Part shown: piece after piece, positions 31,260-41,834 of the stretch
How the letters are laid out: every line of letters starts with the position of its first letter
Numbering within the stretch: the stretch's first letter is position 1
Assembly: GCA_030078075.1 (NCBI GenBank)
Contig: CP119638.1
Span: 261,501-325,500, forward strand
From: Crithidia sp. LVH-60A
Lineage: Eukaryota > Euglenozoa > Kinetoplastea > Trypanosomatida > Trypanosomatidae
Reading direction: 5' to 3'
DNA: 64,000 nucleotides
The notes under the pieces: model-generated
The model's input: the letters and a program-made list of their open reading frames with translations, nothing else
Told to the model about the DNA's origin: nothing
Database searches by the model: none
Translations under genes and position numbers: made by a program

Positions 31260-32012
31260 TCAGTACCTAGGATAGAGGGGAACGGCAGGAGCCACGTTAA
31301 AGAAACGCTGCTGATGTGGTTTACTGTTCAAAGTACCCTCCCAACACGTCACAGCGGCATCCACAAAGTTTACGAAGAGCTCCGTGCGGTCCAGCTCGGC
31401 ACGAAGCGCAACACGGTTCTCCTCCTTCTCTGCTGCTGCGGTCTCAGCGGCGCAGGTCACCTGCTGCAGAAACACAACGTAGTTCGCGATGAGCGAGCCG
31501 ATTGGGTTGGCAGCGCCGGCGAGCGTCTGCGCCACCAACGCGTGCAGGCACTTCATGTCCTCGGCGTGGCTTACCGCCGCGTTGCCGAACTTGTGCAGCT
31601 GTGTGTTCGCGTGAGAGAGGAAGTGGGCGTCGAAGAAGGCCCACTGGGAGTCGGTGAGCAGGGCTCGCGCGCGTCGTGCGTACACCTCGTGCGACCGCAC
31701 GTGACGCTCCATGAGTTGCGGGTGGCGCTGCATTGCCTCGGTGACGGCCTGCACGCAGCGGTGGCCCTCCCATCGCGCGATGAGGGCATTGAGGTGGGGG
31801 CAGGTCAGCCAAAACAGCGTTGCGCCGACGGCGGCCGTGCGTCCGTTGCGGCCGTTCTTGCCGGCGGTCGTGCAGAGGACACACGCCTCTGTGTGGACAG
31901 CGCAGGAAAAGAGAGGCGCATCAGCCACACGGTACCTCTCCGGATCGGCAGCCGCGGCGTAGGGGTTGTGCTTTGGTGAAGACGCGCCGCCTTCGGCTTC
32001 CTTGGTGAGCAT
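31260..32012 (-). CDS. DUF501 family protein
   Basis: 250 residues from the ATG at 32012 (MLTKEAEGGASSPKHNPYA). Landmarks fit DUF501: FWLTCPHLNALIARWEGH near the start, a central charged helical part (RSHEVYARRARALL), and GNAAVSHAEDMKCLHALVA followed by NPIGSLIANYV, which matches the family's Lys-Cys-Leu-His-Ala and Asn-Pro-hydrophobic-Gly motifs. The biochemical function of DUF501 is unknown; it occurs in bacteria and some eukaryotes. Conserved Cys and His could form a metal or catalytic site. The upstream open frame to 32384 is Phe/Leu-rich UTR. C-terminal extension FFNVAPAVPLYPRY is extra to the core. Confidence 0.75.
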   Translation of the reverse strand: MLTKEAEGGASSPKHNPYAAAADPERYRVADAPLFSCAVHTEACVLCTTAGKNGRNGRTAAVGATLFWLTCPHLNALIARWEGHRCVQAVTEAMQRHPQLMERHVRSHEVYARRARALLTDSQWAFFDAHFLSHANTQLHKFGNAAVSHAEDMKCLHALVAQTLAGAANPIGSLIANYVVFLQQVTCAAETAAAEKEENRVALRAELDRTELFVNFVDAAVTCWEGTLNSKPHQQRFFNVAPAVPLYPRY

Positions 32013-32802
32013 TCTTCCGGTGCCGTCGGTGACTGTGTCTTGGGCGTAGATGTTTGGTGCCCAGCAGCAGAGTAGAGGCAGTGTGCACCGCCGTGGCTCA
32101 GTCGACTTGCTTCCGCTTCCGTGATGTTTTGAGAGCCCAACGAGTAGCACCGGAGCACACACACACAGAGAGATCGAGCAGTCCAACGTCTGCAATGCGC
32201 TAATATAAGGTGCACAGACGTGAAGAAACGAAAAGACGAAGGAAGAAAAGAAGAAAGAGACGTCAAGTAAAGAGACGCGATGAGAAGGCATTAATTGATC
32301 CGTAAAAAAAAAAAAAAGGGCTGTCCTCTTTCGCTGCAACACGAGCTGAGCATGCCTGAGAAAAAGCAAAAGCAGTCGCCTCACTACGTCGAAGCAATGT
32401 GTGCTGATGTCGCCAACTCCTCACAAGTACCCACGTTGTGCTAAATGTGCTTCTCAACGGCATCAGGAGTGCACAAGTGACCAGCGACGAAAAAAAGAGC
32501 GTTTCAAATGTTCTTGTACGTTTTGCTCTCCCTGATAACAAAGAGAGATTGCACTGGAGTCATTTACAAGGGCATCACGGCGGCAGACGCCGGTAAACGG
32601 ACTAAACAAGCAAAATAATGGTGTAGTGTACATCGATGCACAGAGGAGTAATCGAAACTGGTGTAAATTGACAAAGGCAACGCCGTCGTGAAAGAGAGCA
32701 GAGGTGAGGGCCGTTGTCGTTCTTGTTCTTGTTCCTTTTTTGCTTTGCTGCAACGTCCGCGGAACACTGTGCGTGCGCTTGATCGTGACTCATCACAAGC
32801 AG
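32013..32802. other. Spacer upstream of the DUF501 gene
   Basis: About 790 bases, with minus-strand T-rich tract at about 32303-32317 suited to splicing. No gene supported. Confidence 0.4.
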
Positions 32803-33351
32803 CTACAAACCGTAGATCTTGTTCATCTCAGCAACGCTGTACTCCCGCTGCTTCGGCTTGCTCATCCGCTCCACCGACGCCTGCATCTCGTCCTTCGCCA
32901 TCTTTCTCGTCTTGATGCTCTCCGGGTGGAAGGCGTAGCGCTTCTCGCTCTCCGCCATGCTGGCCTTGTTGCGAGCGACCGACTCGTCGTACAGACGCTG
33001 GACACTCGCCTCAACCTGCGAGGGTGCTAACTTGCCGGTGGACGCTGCGTTGCCGTCGCGACGACTTGTCTGTCCGCTCGCCGTGGCAGCCGCCCTGGCG
33101 TCCATCTCGGCCCGGCGCTGGCGCCGCTGCTCCATCTCATCGTCCACCTGCCGCTGCACGCTCTTCTGGAGCTCCGCCTCGGTGATGGTGGTGGGTGCCG
33201 CGACCGGGTAGTAGCGTGCCTGCAGCTCGGCCAGAGTCGCCTCTTTGCGGGAGAGGGATTGAGTGTAGAGGCGGTCGACAAGTTGACCCTCTGCCTCGGC
33301 CGAGAGGTAGGTGCGACCAACAGCCTCCTCACCATCGTATTCTGCTGCCAT
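32803..33351 (-). CDS. Small charged helical protein with a repeated V-x-R-L-Y motif
   Basis: 182 residues, function unknown. Two related units are visible: LVDRLYTQSLSRKEATLAEL followed by QARYYP at about residues 24-50, and SVQRLYDESVARNKASMAES followed by EKRYAF at about 115-140. Degenerate partners are ELQKSVQRQVDDEMEQRR between them and ASVERMSKPKQREYS after. The spacing of Arg-Leu-Tyr and the terminal Arg-Tyr is the same in both full units. The end MNKIYGL is short and tidy. Repeats of this size in trypanosomatids are often cytoskeletal, but I have no direct evidence for that. The start at 33351 follows a T-rich minus-strand tract at about 33380-33391. Confidence 0.75.
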   Translation of the reverse strand: MAAEYDGEEAVGRTYLSAEAEGQLVDRLYTQSLSRKEATLAELQARYYPVAAPTTITEAELQKSVQRQVDDEMEQRRQRRAEMDARAAATASGQTSRRDGNAASTGKLAPSQVEASVQRLYDESVARNKASMAESEKRYAFHPESIKTRKMAKDEMQASVERMSKPKQREYSVAEMNKIYGL

Positions 33352-34038
33352 TAGGAAAGAGAAAACTGGTGCAACTATTATTTTTTTTTCTTAAAGGGCA
33401 GTGAGTTTTGGTTTGTGCGTGTATGCGTGTGTAAAGGGAATGTGACCCTGAGGTGCTATCCGCTGGCTTATGCGCCAAATAAAGAGCACAGCAGAACAAC
33501 AGAGGAGATGAGATAAAGAAGCAGCAGAAGCGTTGAGCCATACGAGCAACAACTGAAGGAGGTCAGTGCAATTAAATTGCCGCTCTTTCAAGAGCACCAT
33601 CAACAGCAATCAAAGGTTTGTGGAGAGCGATGGAAAGAGGGAAAAAAAAACTTTGATGTTCTACGTAGGAAAACGATTAAGTTTTGAGAAGGAGCAACGA
33701 GCCGTAACTAAAAAATGGAAAAGAGAAAAGCTTACCTCTTCTCTTCTTTTTCCGAATTGGCATGAGAAAGAAAAATTGCTTAAAGGGGATAAAGAAAAAG
33801 AATAGGGCGGGAACACAACGCAGAAGCAGCGCACTGCTTTCATCTCATACCCAACATCTTTCTCTTCAAGAAGGAAAAAAAAAAGTATTCGAGTCGCTGA
33901 GCCTCTTTTAGTGTGTGGGTGAGTCTGTGAAAGACTCAAGTTGCGGAAAAGAATAGAGAGGCCAAGGGTTGATTTTTCAGGTGTTTGTCTGCGCAAGGTG
34001 CAAACCTCTGCATAAGACCCAGACAGGCACACTTGGCC
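33352..34038. other. Spacer between IPK1 and the repeat-motif gene
   Basis: About 690 bases. Contains a minus-strand pyrimidine tract near 33380-33391 that likely serves the gene to its left. Nothing else recognised. Confidence 0.4.
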
Positions 34039-35438
34039 TCACTGCCGTCCGCTCTTGACAAAGGCCGCCACTATATCGCGATCGTGGGCGTGGTAGTGGT
34101 CGATCGACTTGTGCTTCTTGTCGTCGAGGTCGACGGCACCCACGCGGTACACGTCGAGGCCGCGCTGCACAAAGACACCCCCCACCTCCGCCGGCTCACC
34201 AGTCAACCGCGTGCACGGCGTCGACACGTCCGGCTCGCCGCGGCGCGCTGACACCGCCACCATCAGCGAAACGTCCTTCGCCGTGGTCGACACATAGAAG
34301 CGCTCGACACACGTCGCCAGGTCCAGCACGGGCCGCACCCGCTGCGCCTCCGCCACCGACAGCGCCTTGCTGCTCGCCTCGGCAGTGGTGCAGGTGCACT
34401 GCGCGGCGGGGTCAGACGGCAGCACCAGCCACTCCACCGCTGACGGGTCTGCTGCCTGCGACCAGTGGTACAGCAGCTCCACGTCAAGCACGGGAACAGA
34501 GCGGGCCGCCACGACGTCTGGTGCATCGCCTGGCGCGGGCGGGGCACAGCCACGCAGAGCTGCAGGTGCGCGAGCGGCGCCAACACCCCCGACTCGTCCA
34601 CAGCGTCCGCAATGGCGTCGAGCTCGGCCACCGTCAGCGTCTTTGGTTCGCCAGCGTGCAGCTCCGCGCGTGATTCGTGGTAGCTGATAACCTTGAGGTT
34701 GTTCTGCGGGCTGCGCAGGAGGCGGCGGAGGCCCTCTCGCGATGACAGCGCTGGCCGGAAGAGAAAGTTGGGGCAGTAGGGTAGCGCCGCGGGCTGCGTG
34801 CTCTCATTTATTGGAGAAGGAGAAGCATCAGCATCAGCAGCAGCAGCATCAGACAGTGGCGCGGTGGCGGCGGTGTGCGCCGACTCCCCCTCCCCCTCAT
34901 CCCGCACCTCTTTGTACCTCAGCATCTGCGCATAGCGGCAGTGGCGGTGCTTCGCCTCGGCGATCCAGTACGTGGCGCCATCCACGACAACGCCCACCAC
35001 CTGCGGCTGCTGCCACGCCCCTTTCGGCTTCACCTCCACCGTGTAGTCCGCCACCCTGCCCGGCTCCTCGCCGGCGGTGATGTCCATCCGCAGCAGCTGC
35101 GCCGGGTCACTCGTGAAGTTTGGCACGATGGTCGCCTCCGTCGCCCCCGTAATCAGCTTCCGGTGCTTCGCAGGCACCACCGCCTCCACCGCGCGGTAGA
35201 GTGTTGGGTCCAGCGCGACGACGTGGCGGCTGCCAGCATACGGCTCCAACGCTGCGTAGCACTCAGCACACTCCTTGTGCACGGCACTGCGGATGCGCAG
35301 GGCAGCCCGCTGCGTGGCGGCCGACAACCGGAGCGCCGCGGGAGCATGGGGGATGTCCGCAAGAGGCAGGTCCACCACAACGTTCGCCTTGCCGGCGCCG
35401 AGGAAGAGGATGCGTCCCGCGTCGGTTTGGGTTGACAT
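34039..35438 (-). CDS. Inositol-pentakisphosphate 2-kinase (IPK1) family, one frame change
   Basis: About 466 residues from the ATG at 35438 (MSTQTDAGRILFLGAGKAN). IPK1 phosphorylates the 2-position of inositol pentakisphosphate to make InsP6. Family landmarks: the glycine-rich GAGKANVVVD, the core YTVEVKPKGAW (IPK1 E-I-K-P-K motif), HRHCRYAQMLRYKEV in the zinc/lid area, YCPNFLFRP and SPQNNLKVI. The first frame loses sense at about 34531-34546, beside a C/G run. The next frame continues as APDVVAARSVPVLDVELLYH and ends at 34039 with DHYHAHDRDIVAAFVKSGR, where related kinases have a D-L-D-x-K segment (visible as VDLDDKKH). The indel is probably an error since both halves are conserved. Confidence 0.75.
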
Positions 35439-36203
35439 GGCCAACACACAAAAAGAGAGAAGCGCAGCTCTCCGTGTGAGAGGGTGTTCTTCAGGTTGTT
35501 TTGTTTCGTTTTTTGTGTTTGCTGAATGCTGGAGGTACAAGAGAGCAAGAGAAAAGGCAAACACGCTTGGCAGGGATGTTAGCGTTAGAACGAGTCAGAA
35601 GAGCGCTACGGAAAAATCCACTCCTTGTCGCTGGAAGAGAATGTGCTGCTCACAAGCAGTGCAGATGGAAAAAATAAATTTCTTTGTACGCACAGCCTCC
35701 TTGTCGAATGAGAAAAGAGAAGAGAAGAATAGAGGTTACTTGTGCTAGTACAAAGAGTCGAGACATTTCGAAGGACAAGTAGCGTCTGCGTCGCATCGGA
35801 GCTGAAGACGCGCGTGTGCAGGCGCTTCCATTGCAGTGGCAAAAGCTACTCTGCAGTACTTCATCAAAAGAAGTCTTGCAAGCAGTCCGTCAAAAAAGGG
35901 AAGAAGAGGCGTTTCCGGAGACTCACACAACGAGTAGCACTCTCCGTGTCTTCTTTGGCAGACACACTACCACGCATATTATTGTTAATTTTTGGTTGTA
36001 GTAGTATAGATTGAATAGCGGAGAAAATGCGCACAGCAGCAACCGCACTCCTCGCCACACACACACACACACACAGAGACGAACCTGAGCATGCCCACAC
36101 CAGCGAGTGTGTGTATGTGTTCATGCGCGACCACTTCAACAGCATTTTCTTGCTCGTTGTAAAGCAGCAACTACGGTCATGTCTTTTTTTATCTTTTCCG
36201 ACT
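35439..36203. other. Spacer between the long helical protein and IPK1
   Basis: About 770 bases with an AC dinucleotide run at 36057-36076. No gene supported. Confidence 0.4.
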
Positions 36204-39200
36204 TTAATGTGAAGATTTCGGCGTCGGCTTTGTCAAGCTTGTGACGCCATGTGCCATCGCCCTTCGGCCAGAAGAAGGTGTGTTGTTGCCAGCAAGCGGA
36301 ATCGAGGCCGCAGCAGAAGCAGCCTGTGCCGTTCCCCGCCGCAGCAACTCCACAACTGCCTCCACCTGGCGACGAGCAAACGGCTCCGTTTCCAGAATGC
36401 GCAGTCGCTGCAGCGAACGCTCTGGCTTCTCGGGGATGTATACACGAAGCCCTGACGCCGCAGCAGCTGCGCGGCGCGAAAGCACTCGTCGGCGTTCCAC
36501 TTCAACATCAGCGCTTCCACTTCAGGGGAGGGGAAACGCGTCCGCAGTAGCCCTTTCTCGCCACTCTCTCCTCCTCCTTCCCCTGTTGTCTTCCTCGCCT
36601 CCCCCACCTTCTCCTTCATCGTGTTTGCCTTGTTCTCCTGCGCGAGCAGTAACGCAATCGAGCGTTCCCACTTGGTCAGGCCGCCCGCCTCGTCCACCCA
36701 CAGCATCACCTGCTCCGGCAGCTGGCGCATGAAGCGGCGGTGGCGCAGCAGAATGGTAGTCGCCGTCGCCCCGGCGTGGCGCAGCGCCTGCACGAGTAAC
36801 ACCCGTTCTGCGTTCGTTGGCTGCCGCAGTGCGTTGAAGAAGACAAGGGCGGCTTGCCAGTCCGACACGTCCGTCGCGGCGGCACACCGCAGCAGGTGGG
36901 AGGAGAAGGCAGCGGGGACAGGAAGGTGCAGCGCGCGACACGTGGCGGTGTGCAACACCGCCAAGATCACCCACACAGCACACGAGCTCGGACCTGCGAC
37001 AGACGCGTCGCGTTGCTGGTCGACGCAGGAGCGCACCACGTTGCGTGCGTGCTTGAGCAGCGTGCTCAGCTGCTCCACCTCCTGCATGCGGTTGTAGAGC
37101 AGTTGCGCCTGTTGGAGAGTCTGGCGAGCCACCGTGGCGGACGCACTATTTGCCGCAAGGACCCCACCCTTCTCCGGCGCATTACTCCAGGCAGTGTGTG
37201 GAGAGTTTGAAGGCTGCTGTTGCGGTTGCTGCTGCACACACAGCTGGAGAAGTGCCTCGCTTGAGAGGAAGCGCCGCAGCAGGTGGGCAATGCTGAAGAG
37301 CAAGGCGCTGCGAGCCGGGCTTTCCAGTGCCTGCTCCGCCACACGCCGCAGCGCCTTCAGACAGAGAACCGCATCCTTTTCATCCATCGCGGCACAGGCG
37401 CAGCAGACGGCAGAGAGAGCGGTGGAGGTCGGCCGCAGCCCGGCGAGGCTGCGCACCTCGGCCAGCGACAGTGTTGGCTGACACATGCAGTGCAGCAGCC
37501 AGTGCTCCTGCGCACATCGCCCAGCAGCCACCTCGGCCAGCAGGACACGGCTCACCGCAGCAGCCGACAGTACGCCGAGGAGGCGCTGCAGCCCGTGGTC
37601 GTCAAGGTCCTCTGCGCGTACGCGGCTCTGCCCGGCAGCCTGCAGCACCTGCCGCAGCAGCCCCTCCTCGTCAAGGAGCACGAAGGCGGCGCCAAGCAGC
37701 ATGCGACGCCGCGACAAGTTCTCCAGCAGCGCGTTGCGTCGGTGCGACGTGCTGTGCGCGGTGAGACGGCGTAGCTCCTCGCACACCTGTCGGACATCGG
37801 CGTGCACCTTCAGCTCAATGAGCAACACGGAAAAGGTAGACGCCTCTAGTGCATTCCAGTGCTGCACCGCTGCGGCCTTTGGGGCCGCGTAGCCGACCAG
37901 CGCCATCGCCTCGCGCAGCGTGGGCGGGGGAGGGGTGTACTTCACCGTGTGTGGTTGCTTCTCGCTCGTGTATGCCTCTAGCCGCAGCGTGCCCTCTCTC
38001 TCCCGCCGCGCCAGTCGCTCGCACATCCGCAGCGCGGTCTGCCACTGGCCCGAGAAGAGTGTGGGCGGCGAGGACGCTCGGCACGGCGAGAGCGGCGTGG
38101 TCGAGATAGGGCGACGGGATGCTGCGGGTCGTCGCAGCAATCAAGGACGCGTCCACCGTCACGCGCAGCAGCCATGCTGCCTTCAGCACCGCCAACGGCC
38201 AGTGGAAGCGCTCCGTCGCGGGCAGCTGCACGGCACCCCACGCAACGAGAGTGGCGATGGACCGCAGAAACACCTCCTCTGTTAGGCGCGGCTTTGCGTG
38301 GCCGCTGCTGCTGCTGACGGTGAGGCGGACGGGCTCGCCCTCCACCGCGTGTGTGGCGCGCAGAAAGGCGGAGAGGTCGGACAGGACGGCGGCGCAGGCG
38401 GCCGGCGTCGTTGCGGTCTGCCACCGCCACCGCTGCAGCAGCTCTAGAGGCGCCACAACAGAGTCAGCACCGCCCGCTGCAGCATCTTGCAACAACAGAG
38501 AGGGACTCGGTTAACATGGGTGAGGTTGCGAAGTGGTGCGCACGCATGGAGGCAGGCAGCACCTTGTAGAAGTAACGCTGCCGCTTTGCACTGGCCGCGG
38601 CGCAGACGAGGCGGGAGAGAGCGGAGGACTGAAACGTGCAGCAGTCGATGTCGTCAACGGCGTTGCTGTCGTCGTCGTCCGTTGCCACGCACGACACGTT
38701 TGTCGCGAGCAGCAACGAGCGCAAGGGGGAGAGCGGTTGTGCGTGGGGGCATGAAGAGAGCAGCACTCGCCGGCTCGCCGCGGAGCCTTCTAGTGCATGG
38801 GCGAGAGCCTCTGGATAGGATAGCCCTGCTGCCGCTGTGGCGCGTGAGAGGGGCACAAGAGTGGAATCATCCAGTCCTGGCGGCGTCACAGCAGCCTTTG
38901 CATTTTTCAAACCCTCTACCGCCTGGCAGAAGTCGCGCAGGTCGTCGGGCACCGCCATCGCGGACGGCACACAGGAAAGAAGAGGGGCGGCCACGTCGTA
39001 GCACCGCGCTGCTGTGGCGAGCGACAAGGCAAAGGTCCAGTCTGCCCGCCTCGCGCTGCTGGCGAGACGTCGGGTGAGGGTGCCGGCGTACATGCGAGTG
39101 GCGGCGTGGCGCAAGACGGCCGTGGCGAGCAAGATGTAGTCGGGCTGCTGGGTCCGATGCGTCGGAAGGGCAGCCAGCACCCCGCGCGCCGCAGCGAAGG

Positions 39201-40185
39201 ACTGCTGCTCCGGCGGCTGCGCAAGAAAGGCCGCCAGCGCCGACGCCCACTCTGCCTTGGCGGTGCTGGCGCCACCGGCCACCCGAGAAGCACCGTGATG
39301 CGAGCTGCTGCTGTCATCGACACCACCGTCCTTCTCCGTCAACGCAACAAAACGCGCGAAGCTTTTCTGGGCAGAAAGACGCACCGCACGGCTCCCCTCT
39401 ACCGCCGCGAGGGCTGCAGCCCACTCCCCTACCTGCCCCAGGACTGTGGCGTGGCCAAGGACAAGGCGCTCCTCCGCTGCACGCGATAAAGCGGCGCGGC
39501 CAAGCAGTCGCACGTGCTTCGTCACCGCGAGCGCAATGGCGGCTGCTTGTGGAGACCGTCCCCCAAGCATGTAGGCGTGCAGCAGCACTCCATATGAGAC
39601 GGGTAAGAGACCACCCGGTACGTCAGGCCGCTCTCGCAGTGCAGCAGTGACCAGGCGCGCTAGTTCGACCATGTGCGTGGCATGCTTCATGGCCCGGTAG
39701 GCCTGCACGAGACCGGCGTCCTCGACAAGGTCAGCGGCGGTGAGGGCGACCTGGGCGACATCCCACGGCGTCGTCGAGACGCGCCGCTGGACAAAGGCAC
39801 GCTGCGCCGACGACATGGCATCTAGCTGCCACGGCAGGAGCTGCAGTGCCGCCTGCCACGCAACGCGCTGACGCTGCAGGGCACCCCAAATAAGCTGCGC
39901 ATTCGCCGGAGCGGTGAAGAGCGTCGTCGCAGCGGGAGAGGAAGATGGCGACGACGATTGTGGCGCAGGTGATGACGGAGCCGGTGTGTTCACCTCAGGT
40001 GCCACTGGTGCCGTCAGCTGGAGGTGGGCGAGAGTCTCCTGCAGCAGGTTCGTAGTGAGTGCCGTCGCAGAATGTGGCGGAGCGGCTCGCGCCTCCCTCC
40101 ACCGCCGCAGCAGCGCCATGAGCAGCGCGTCACCGCCTCCGCTCATGCAGTACCGTCGACTTTGGTGCATGGTGGAGCCAGACAC
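36204..40185 (-). CDS. Very long helical-repeat protein (PPR-like W-x-x-A-L units), three frame changes
   Basis: About 1327 residues spread over four frame segments that meet near 38490, 38055 and 36438. At each meeting one frame becomes Arg/Ser/Pro-rich nonsense just as the next becomes sensible, and no spacer, splice tract or good start separates them. The protein is almost wholly helical, with repeated short units such as RVAWQAALQLL, EWAAALAAVE, RADWTFALSLATAAR, GQWQTALRMCERLAR, DWQAALVFFNALRQ and KWERSIALLLAQE. This W-x-x-A-L pattern recalls pentatricopeptide-like proteins that act on mitochondrial RNA in trypanosomatids. The N-terminus (MSGSTMHQSRRYCMSGGG) is basic and could be a targeting signal. 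Two adjacent genes fused by errors remains an alternative, with 38490 as the most likely border. Confidence 0.6.
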
Positions 40186-41225
40186 ACCGCAGTCCCGACT
40201 GCACCACGAAAACGGAGCACCACGTTTGCTGTGATGACTGCTGTGTTTTCTTCTACTTTTTTTTTTGTATTGATGTGTGTGTGTGTGTGTGTGCTTCCGT
40301 TAGGTGGTACCCACCACACAGCACGGAAGCGCCAACTATCTTACAGGGAAGCTGCGGTTTGCTCGTGAAACGAGTGTGAAAGTTCGCCGCGCTCTCAACC
40401 CCTGTCATTCTCGCCCTATTTGTCCAGTTTGCCGAGCAGAGGCACAGTGAAGGCGACGCCGCTGTACCGCTCTTCTAATGCGGGATGCAGCCGTGGACGT
40501 CGCCCCCTCCGGTGCTCTCGTCGCAGTGATGTGTGTGTGTGTGTCTGTGTATCCTCCAAGCACTCTCTTGCGCCACAATTTATGACCGGCTAAAAAAAAA
40601 AAAAAAAGAAGCAGGAAGCGACTGCGTTGAGAGGTGCGAGGAAAAAAGGGGGGAATTAGAGGGAGAGGCGACACGGTGGTGGAAAGCTCGCCGGCCAAGA
40701 GTGCGCGGCAGGTAACATCCTTCTCTTTTTTTTTCTCAAAGAGAAATATAGAAGGGTCGGCTGCACTGTTGCTGCGCGTGGCGAGCAAGCACAGGCAGTA
40801 GCACACGACCCCAAGCGCACTGGAAGAGGTGAGCGGTGAGCATTAACTTTTTTTTTTTGTGTGTGTTTTGTGCAGCGTAACGACACAAAAGCGCTCCCTA
40901 TTAGACTAGAGGCCAAAGAAGTATTCTTTTTTCTCTGCTTTTCTCACCTCCAGTCCATGCATCAGACAAGAACCACGGCAACACGACAATAGTAGCCGAA
41001 GCTACACTTCATAATGTTCACTACTTCTTTGTTTGTTGGTTCGTTTTTTGGCATTGTGAGGTGAGGAAGCTAGGAAAACAAACAACGGATCGGCCAAACC
41101 AACACACCAGCGAAGACATTGAACAGTCTTTCTCTCGGCCTACAAGAGAAAAAAAATCCAAATAGCAACACACAAACACACACACACGCACATGGAGAAC
41201 AAAGCAACGTGCAGCAGAACACACC
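40186..41225. other. Spacer between uL13m and the long helical protein
   Basis: About 1.04 kb with TG dinucleotide runs at 40274-40292 and 40528-40545 and A runs on plus. No gene supported. Confidence 0.4.
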
Positions 41226-41834
41226 CTACATCATGAACTGGTTTGGCGACCAACGGCGCTGGAACATGCGGTCTTTGTAACTGTAGCCCTTCTTCGACGG
41301 ATCAGTCCACACGAGCGGGCGTGGGCTCTTGTCGCCGTGGGGGTGCACGCTGCCCTCGTAGAGCCACGCCTTCTCCAGCGGTGCCGTGCGCGTCTTCAGC
41401 TTGCGCACGAAGTGGCGGTTCACCTCGTCCTTCAGGTACCACCACATCACCATGCAGGGGTCGCGCTCGTACATCTCGGAGAGCCGCACGCGGTAGGAGC
41501 CGCCGGGGTAGGCGGTCTGCCACGTGATGGGCACCCGAATCCAGTTGTCGCCCGTCATGACAGCATCCTTGATGTTCGTGATGACGACGTGGTCGCCAGT
41601 GATCATGCCAGGCGTGAAATCGGGCCGGTGCTGGCCGGTCATGTACTGCGCCGCGATCTTTGCAATGTGGGGCAGCTGCTCTCCACGCGCGTCCAGCAGC
41701 CACCACCGCTCCCCCTCTCGGCACAGCCACTGCTTCGACATGTCATTGTAGAGGGGCAAGCCCTCAGGGTGGTACTTGTGGCGCCGCAGCACGCTCTTGA
41801 AGGGTGCGCCGGTGAGCGTCGTCGTGCGCAGCAT
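41226..41834 (-). CDS. Mitochondrial large-subunit ribosomal protein uL13m
   Basis: 202 residues. The L13 signature is present: WWLLDARGEQLPHIAKIAAQ, then YMTGQHRPDFTPGMITGDHV and VVITNIKDAVMTGDNW, with the RNA-binding beta-strand order of bacterial L13. A 40-residue N-terminal extension (MLRTTTLTGAPFKSVLRRHK) fits mitochondrial import, and a C-terminal extension rich in basic residues (KKGYSYKDRMFQRRW) is typical of mitoribosomal proteins. The canonical tyrosine-gly motif region is replaced by PGGSYRVRLSEMYERDP. Intact frame. With uL14m at 5 kb, this is the second mitoribosomal protein in the window; they are far apart and not an operon-like pair. Confidence 0.88.
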   Translation of the reverse strand: MLRTTTLTGAPFKSVLRRHKYHPEGLPLYNDMSKQWLCREGERWWLLDARGEQLPHIAKIAAQYMTGQHRPDFTPGMITGDHVVITNIKDAVMTGDNWIRVPITWQTAYPGGSYRVRLSEMYERDPCMVMWWYLKDEVNRHFVRKLKTRTAPLEKAWLYEGSVHPHGDKSPRPLVWTDPSKKGYSYKDRMFQRRWSPNQFMM

